Source of the DNA: an uncultured Ruminobacter sp.
GTDB taxonomy: Bacteria > Pseudomonadota > Gammaproteobacteria > Enterobacterales > Succinivibrionaceae
Reading direction: 5' to 3'
Assembly: GCA_900767005.1 (NCBI GenBank)
Contig: CAAFXL010000058.1
Location: 1 to 17,904 of the forward strand
DNA length: 17,904 bases
The notes beneath the pieces are model-generated. The model worked only from the letters and a program-made list of their open reading frames with translations, searched no databases and was not told the origin of the DNA. The position numbers and the translations under genes are program-made. Positions 13,731 to 17,904 of this stretch are shown here, in pieces. Every line of letters begins with the position of its first letter. Positions within the stretch are counted from its first letter, which is position 1.

Positions 13731-15023
13731 AGGAAGGTATTTAGTTGGATTTACCGATTCACCGCGGTATCTAATTTCAAAGTGTAGGCGCACACTACGA
13801 GCATCAGTATCCCCCATACGGGCAATAACTTGACCTTTTTTAACGTGTTCGCCTTCCTTAACTAAAATATCATCATTATGAGCATAAGCTGATAAGAAAT
13901 CATCATTATGATTAATAATAATTAAATTACCATAGCCTCTAAGTGCATTACCAGCATATACAATTTTACCTTCCGCTGCACTCTTTATTTGGTCACCCCT
14001 ACTACCACTAATATCAATACCTTTATTGCCATGCTCACTACTACTAAAGTTTTCGATAATCTTGCCTTTATAAGGCCACTGCCATTTAATATTAGCATTA
14101 CTTATCTTTTTAGTAGTATTAGTAGAAGCTACATTATTATTTTTAGTTTTATTATTCGTTGTAGTCTTTGAGTTATTATTAGCAACCTTTTGCTCATTAT
14201 TCTTAGGCTTAACATTTGTTTTATCTTGATTCGTTATTTTTTGATTATTAGCTTGCGCTGAAGTGTTTACTTTAGTTTTATCTACCGTAATATTTTGATT
14301 TTTACTATTGGTATTAGTTTTATTATTCGTATTAAGGTTTGGGTTTATTTTTATATTAGTTCCAGAGGTTAATTTAGTATTTGGTGAAATAGTCGGATTT
14401 GTAACTTTTGTTCCAACCGCAATTAAAGCAGGAGCATTAGAACTACTAACTTTCACATTATTAGTTGGTGTGGTTTCAAGTTTTGGTAGAGGCTGATTAG
14501 AAACAACAACTTTTGTTGGAGTTTGATTTTGTGGGAATTTATCTCCCTTTACGCCAACAATTAACAATTTACCTACATTTATCGAATTATTCCTATCGAT
14601 ATTGTTCATCTTCTTAAAGGAATTAATCTCAATTCCAAATCTTTTAGACAAACTATAAACAGTATCTTTAGGTTTTACGCGATAAAATACAAAATCTGAA
14701 TCATTAGCTTTAATAAGTAACTTATCACCAACGTGTAAGATATAAGGTTCAACTAACTTATTAATTTTTACAAATAACTGAAATTCAATATTATATTGAA
14801 ACGAAATTGAATAAGCAGTATCACCTTTTCTAACAATATAATATCTACTATCAGTCGTAACCTTTTTGCTTACAGGAGTAAGTTGTTTAATATTGTTTGG
14901 TCTAGGTTCTGACTTAACTTTCGTTAAATCAGAACCAGAATAATAAGGACGAGCAGAGGTAGCACATCCTACTAAAAGGATCTGCACTACTACTAAAAAT
15001 ATTGCTAAAAACTTAATCTGCAA
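13722..15023 (-). CDS. nlpD: Murein hydrolase activator NlpD (LysM and degenerate M23 lipoprotein)
   Basis: NlpD is an outer-membrane lipoprotein that activates amidases such as AmiC to split septal peptidoglycan. Residues 1-20 are a lipoprotein signal ending in the lipobox LVGC (Cys20). Two LysM modules follow at about 62-104 and 113-156. A long Asn/Thr/Lys-rich linker runs from about 160 to 312, then the M23 domain (318-430). In that domain Asn333 (NKGID) and Arg412 (RLH) replace metal-binding His, as in E. coli NlpD, so it should be catalytically dead and act as an activator. The start is a TTG at 15021-15023, with AGGA 9 nt upstream; no ATG is available in frame before the signal. It begins 2 bp after the upstream YqaA-like gene stops. 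In E. coli rpoS follows nlpD; here mutS does. Confidence 0.93.
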   Translation of the reverse strand: MQIKFLAIFLVVVQILLVGCATSARPYYSGSDLTKVKSEPRPNNIKQLTPVSKKVTTDSRYYIVRKGDTAYSISFQYNIEFQLFVKINKLVEPYILHVGDKLLIKANDSDFVFYRVKPKDTVYSLSKRFGIEINSFKKMNNIDRNNSINVGKLLIVGVKGDKFPQNQTPTKVVVSNQPLPKLETTPTNNVKVSSSNAPALIAVGTKVTNPTISPNTKLTSGTNIKINPNLNTNNKTNTNSKNQNITVDKTKVNTSAQANNQKITNQDKTNVKPKNNEQKVANNNSKTTTNNKTKNNNVASTNTTKKISNANIKWQWPYKGKIIENFSSSEHGNKGIDISGSRGDQIKSAAEGKIVYAGNALRGYGNLIIINHNDDFLSAYAHNDDILVKEGEHVKKGQVIARMGDTDARSVRLHFEIRYRGESVNPTKYLPKK

Positions 15024-15025
15024 TA

Positions 15026-15661
15026 TTACATTCCTATAGTTTTCTTATAGCAATAATAAGCTATTACAACTGCAATTAATCCTAAAACAATCCAGCCGAT
15101 AACATTGATATACTTTCTAATTTTTTGTTCTAGTTTCTCACCACCAAGCCTAATTAAGAAAGAGATTAAGAAGAATCTTAATCCTCGACCTAAGAAAGAA
15201 ACTAACATAAAAGTAATTATGCCATATTGACCAACATCTAATCCTTGAGCTACTTGCGAAGATGCAATCATACCGCAAGCAATAGCTACGATCTTATAAG
15301 GAAGCGGAGTAAAGGAACCGATTAATACAAAGATAATTCCCCACTCTTTCATATAAGTACATGCTTTCTCAAAAGTTTCCTTATAATTAAAGTAATCAAT
15401 AGCTTGGGCAACATAAGGGTCATATAAGAAATAACCAATATAATAACCAATTACGGCACCTAAAACTGAAGCAATCGTTGCTTCTAAAGCATAATAATAG
15501 GCTCGATCTCGTTTAGCTAGTGCCATTGGTGCTAACATAACATCCACGGGGATTGGCCAAAATATTGATTCAATAAAACTATTTAGTACTAAAAAAAATC
15601 TGGCGTAGCGATGTGAGGATAATTTTATACATTCATCATAAAGCTTGCTAAATAAACTCAT
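15026..15661 (-). CDS. YqaA-family VTT-domain inner membrane protein
   Basis: This is a polytopic membrane protein of about 211 aa from the VTT/DedA-related group (YqaA-like). Its molecular function is not settled; relatives include lipid-carrier flippases and proteins needed for envelope integrity. The signature ESIFWPIPVDVMLAPMALA near residue 31 is a re-entrant loop motif, followed by GAVIGYYIGYF. FTPLPYKIVAIACGM and FLGRGLRFFLISFLI are the second loop and helix with a conserved Arg. A final membrane helix (NVIGWIVLGLIAVVIAYYCY) ends it. I chose the ATG at 15661, with AGGTG 9 nt ahead. An upstream GTG at 15673 overlaps that ribosome-binding site. It lies between surE and nlpD, where E. coli has pcm. 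Confidence 0.85.
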   Translation of the reverse strand: MSLFSKLYDECIKLSSHRYARFFLVLNSFIESIFWPIPVDVMLAPMALAKRDRAYYYALEATIASVLGAVIGYYIGYFLYDPYVAQAIDYFNYKETFEKACTYMKEWGIIFVLIGSFTPLPYKIVAIACGMIASSQVAQGLDVGQYGIITFMLVSFLGRGLRFFLISFLIRLGGEKLEQKIRKYINVIGWIVLGLIAVVIAYYCYKKTIGM

Positions 15662-15690
15662 TAATAATATCACCTATAAAAATATTAATT

Positions 15691-16449
15691 TTAAAACTCA
15701 ATTCTTTTTGACCACATCGATAAATCTTCTAATGATTGATACGAAGTTAAATCAATCTGAAGCGGAGTTATAGACACATAATTTTGCATAATAGCATAAA
15801 AGTCAGTTCCTTCTGCAAAATCTTTCATTTTGCCCTGAGGTCCTACCCAATATATAGCTTGCCCTCTTACATCTTTATCAGCAATTACTGACTCAGCTTC
15901 TTCTCTTTGACCAAGTCTCGTTACCATTATGCCTTTAACTCTTTCATACTCCACATCTGGAATATTGATATTTAAAATTTGCCCTTTTCTCATTGGGCAA
16001 CTTTCGATCATTTCTAAGATTTTTAATGTATATCTTGCTGCAGTCTCAAAATGAGTATTACCACATAATGAAATTGCAATTGGTGTATATTCTAAATGTC
16101 TACCCACTGTGGCAGCTGCCACAGTTCCTGAATAAATTACATCATCACCTAAATTTGGTCCATGATTTATCCCTGATAAAACTATGTCAGGGCGAGGCTT
16201 TAATAACTGATTTATTCCTAAATATACGCTATCGGTGGGAGTTCCCTTTACTGCCGTAAAATTTACTTTATTAATTCTTTGGATTCTTAAAGGATTTTCT
16301 AAAGTTAAAGCGTTACTTGCTGCACTATGGTTTCGGTCAGGAGCAATTACATGAGTATCAGGATAAACTTCACTTACATAATTAAAAAGCGTATTTATTC
16401 CTTCAGAATAAATACCATCATCATTTGATATTAAGATTCTTTTTATCAT
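15691..16449 (-). CDS. surE: 5'/3'-nucleotidase SurE
   Basis: SurE is a metal-dependent phosphatase acting on nucleoside 5'- and 3'-monophosphates and polyphosphate, linked to stationary survival. The 252-aa protein shows the metal-site Asp pair in SNDDG (Asp10, Asp11), Ser42 in RNHSAASNALTL, and Asn95 in SGINHGPNLGDDVIYSGTV. VKGTPTDSVYLG is a further family block. The C-terminal part, with SITPLQIDLT, forms the dimer arm. The ribosome-binding site is weak (AAAG). It starts 14 bp after the ispF stop, inside the ftsB-to-nlpD operon. In E. coli truD lies between ispF and surE, and pcm follows surE; both are missing here. Confidence 0.95.
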   Translation of the reverse strand: MIKRILISNDDGIYSEGINTLFNYVSEVYPDTHVIAPDRNHSAASNALTLENPLRIQRINKVNFTAVKGTPTDSVYLGINQLLKPRPDIVLSGINHGPNLGDDVIYSGTVAAATVGRHLEYTPIAISLCGNTHFETAARYTLKILEMIESCPMRKGQILNINIPDVEYERVKGIMVTRLGQREEAESVIADKDVRGQAIYWVGPQGKMKDFAEGTDFYAIMQNYVSITPLQIDLTSYQSLEDLSMWSKRIEF

Positions 16450-16463
16450 TATGAATAACTTTA

Positions 16464-16940
16464 CTAATCTTTATAAAGTAGGGCAACAGCGTTAGCTGCA
16501 ATACCTTCTTTGCGACCAACAAAACCTAATTTCTCAGTAGTAGTTGCTTTAATATTCACACAATCTAATTCTAATTTTAAATCTTGAGCTAAATTCTCTC
16601 TCATCTTAGCTTTATAAGGCAAAATCTTTGGTGCTTGAGCAAGTAGTGTAATATCTACATTTGAAAGCTTATAGCCAAGCTTAGTAATTCTTTCAAAAGT
16701 ATCTCTAAGTAAAATTCTACTATCAATATTTAAAAACTTATCATCATTATCTGGATAAAGTTCACCAATATCACCAAGTCCTGCTGCCCCTAAAATTGCA
16801 TCAGCAAGAGCATGAATTAATACATCACCATCAGAATGAGCAATTAAACCTTGTTCATAATCAATCTTAACGCCACCTAAAACAATTGGGCCTTCACCAC
16901 CAAATTTATGAACATCATAACCATAACCAACCTTAAACAT
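16464..16940 (-). CDS. ispF: 2-C-methyl-D-erythritol 2,4-cyclodiphosphate synthase
   Basis: IspF makes the cyclic diphosphate in the fifth step of the MEP isoprenoid pathway, releasing CMP, as a trimeric zinc enzyme in the cytosol. At 158 aa it has the standard length. Metal ligands Asp9 and His11 lie in GYDVHKF, and His43 in HSDGDVLIHALADAILGAAGLGD-type sequence. LYPDND, DITLLAQAPK and the C-terminal IKATTTEKLGFVGRKEGIA are all typical. AAGGAG stands 5 nt before the ATG and overlaps the ispD stop, so the two are translationally linked. It is stand-alone, not fused to ispD. Confidence 0.97.
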   Translation of the reverse strand: MFKVGYGYDVHKFGGEGPIVLGGVKIDYEQGLIAHSDGDVLIHALADAILGAAGLGDIGELYPDNDDKFLNIDSRILLRDTFERITKLGYKLSNVDITLLAQAPKILPYKAKMRENLAQDLKLELDCVNIKATTTEKLGFVGRKEGIAANAVALLYKD

Positions 16941-16949
16941 GTGTGCTCC

Positions 16950-17618
16950 TTAAACTAATTCTTTTTCCATTAATAATCTAGCAAATAATAAATCATTAGG
17001 TTCGGTAATTTTAATATTTAAACTATTAGATAAAACTAATTTTGGGTGATACCCTAAAAGTTCCATAGCTGATGCTTCATCAGTTAATGCTTTATTTTTT
17101 AAAACTGCATCTTCATAAGCTTTAATTAATAAACTAGTTTTAAAATACTGGGGCGTTAAAGCTCTAAAAAGTGAAGATCTATCAACAGTTTCACTAATAC
17201 TTAAATCTTGATTACCTTTTTTAATAGTATCAGCAACTTTCGCAGCTAAAATTCCCCCATCATCATTAGTACAATCTTTTACTAATTTTTCAATATCTAG
17301 GATATCTACTAGAGGTCTTGCGGCATCATGAACTAAAACGTATTCAGTACTAGCAACTTTAAGTCCATTTAACACGCTATCAGATCTTTCTTTACCACCA
17401 ATTGTAGTAACAATTTTTTCTGAATAAATATTTAATTCTTTAAAGTATTCATCTTCTTGATTTAATACTAAAATTATCTTACCTAAATTAGGTAACTTTA
17501 GCATTTTTTTAAGAGTTATTTCTAAGATAGTTAAACCATTAATTTTTAGGTATTGTTTTGGAAAATTACATCCCATGCGTTTGCCAACCCCAGCGGCAGG
17601 AATTACAACATCAATCAT
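16950..17618 (-). CDS. ispD: 2-C-methyl-D-erythritol 4-phosphate cytidylyltransferase
   Basis: IspD couples MEP to CTP, giving CDP-methylerythritol, the third step of the MEP pathway, and works just before IspF. IPAAGVGKRM with the nucleotide-binding loop, PKQYL, the LVHDAARP motif, GGILAAKVADTIKK, TVDRSSLFRALTPQYF, LTDEASAMELLGYHP and NIKITEPNDL are all in order. I chose the ATG at 17618 (222 aa) because AAAGGA precedes it by 8 nt. An ATG at 17627 would overlap that site. It overlaps the end of ftsB by 8 bp and stops 9 bp before ispF. All active-site motifs are intact. Confidence 0.96.
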   Translation of the reverse strand: MIDVVIPAAGVGKRMGCNFPKQYLKINGLTILEITLKKMLKLPNLGKIILVLNQEDEYFKELNIYSEKIVTTIGGKERSDSVLNGLKVASTEYVLVHDAARPLVDILDIEKLVKDCTNDDGGILAAKVADTIKKGNQDLSISETVDRSSLFRALTPQYFKTSLLIKAYEDAVLKNKALTDEASAMELLGYHPKLVLSNSLNIKITEPNDLLFARLLMEKELV

Positions 17619-17898
17619 TCTTACCATCCTTTACTCGATAAACGCGATAAAAAATCTCATCTTCTTTCTTATACCCAAGGTTAGATCTTGCCATATCTTC
17701 AATTAAATCAGTGTTATTTTTACTTTTTAAATTAACTATTTCAGATCTAATAAAATTATTTCTTTGTTTTAAACCTTCAGTTTTTTCTTTAGCAAGCTTT
17801 AATTCGTTCTGATTAAAGGTTAATTCATTAGTAGTTTGCAAAGATGAATAAAACAAATAACATAAAATTAGAGTAAGTACAACATAAACAAATCTCAT
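17611..17898 (-). CDS. ftsB: Cell division protein FtsB
   Basis: FtsB is a bitopic inner-membrane protein that forms the FtsQLB complex and signals septal wall synthesis to FtsWI. The 95-aa protein starts MRFVYVVLTLILCYLFYSSL, a short cytoplasmic end with one membrane helix. A charged leucine-zipper coiled coil (about 30-63) follows. The family C-terminal part, IEDMARSNLGYKKEDEIFYRV, ends it. AAGT is the only weak ribosome-binding sequence visible; the window ends 6 bp upstream of its ATG. It is the first visible gene of the minus-strand operon and is followed by ispD, as in E. coli. Confidence 0.93.
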   Translation of the reverse strand: MRFVYVVLTLILCYLFYSSLQTTNELTFNQNELKLAKEKTEGLKQRNNFIRSEIVNLKSKNNTDLIEDMARSNLGYKKEDEIFYRVYRVKDGKND

Positions 17899-17904
17899 AC
17901 TTAA

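Noticed and set aside
13722..15023. NlpD as an active M23 endopeptidase
   Set aside because: Asn333 and Arg412 occupy positions that need His for zinc binding, the same replacements as in the non-catalytic E. coli NlpD.
15993..16259. Open frame of 88 codons antisense to surE
   Set aside because: It is wholly within surE, which is complete and has all metal-site residues.

Overview
The window is a chromosomal housekeeping segment from an AT-rich (about one third G+C, by eye) gammaproteobacterium. The evidence is the order ftsB-ispD-ispF-surE-yqaA-like-nlpD, mutS, pncC-recA-recX-alaS-csrA-tRNA-Ser-tRNA-Arg, plus dnaB-alr and prfB/nadC, with proteins that align residue by residue with E. coli motifs. 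Genus cannot be fixed from the sequence. A host-associated low-GC lineage, for example in or near Succinivibrionaceae or Pasteurellales, is only a guess. I saw no mobile element, CRISPR array, phage gene or foreign-looking block.

Layout, left to right. At the left edge (1-135, minus) is the 5' end of prfB (release factor 2), with a TTG start and the classic in-frame UGA of the +1 programmed frameshift. It is divergent from nadC (468-1316, plus). A monocistronic gene for an unrecognised 142-residue membrane-anchored protein (1711-2139, plus) follows, with a strong terminator. The minus-strand pair dnaB-alr (4826-2265) is preceded by a long AT-rich leader. Two identical tRNA-Arg(ACG) genes and a tRNA-Ser(GCT) gene (5490-5219, minus) lie downstream of csrA (5816-5640, minus). 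Then come alaS, recX, recA and pncC, all on the minus strand. mutS (11152-13713, plus) is divergent from pncC and convergent with nlpD, with only 8 bp between the stop codons. The right end is a compact minus-strand operon: ftsB, ispD, ispF, surE, a YqaA/VTT-family membrane protein and nlpD.

The genes cover DNA replication and repair (dnaB, recA, recX, mutS), translation (prfB, alaS, tRNAs), cell wall and division (alr, ftsB, nlpD), isoprenoid precursors (ispD, ispF), NAD metabolism (nadC, pncC, surE) and global RNA-level regulation (csrA). rpoS, pcm and truD, which sit in this neighbourhood in E. coli, are absent here. I see no canonical LexA box in front of recA.

Most of the window is ordinary. 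The points most worth attention are the prfB recoding site, the alr gene lacking the usual carbamylated-lysine position, the recX ribosome-binding site buried in a recA terminator hairpin, the csrA leader structures, the missing rpoS, and the unknown small membrane protein behind repeat-rich upstream DNA.
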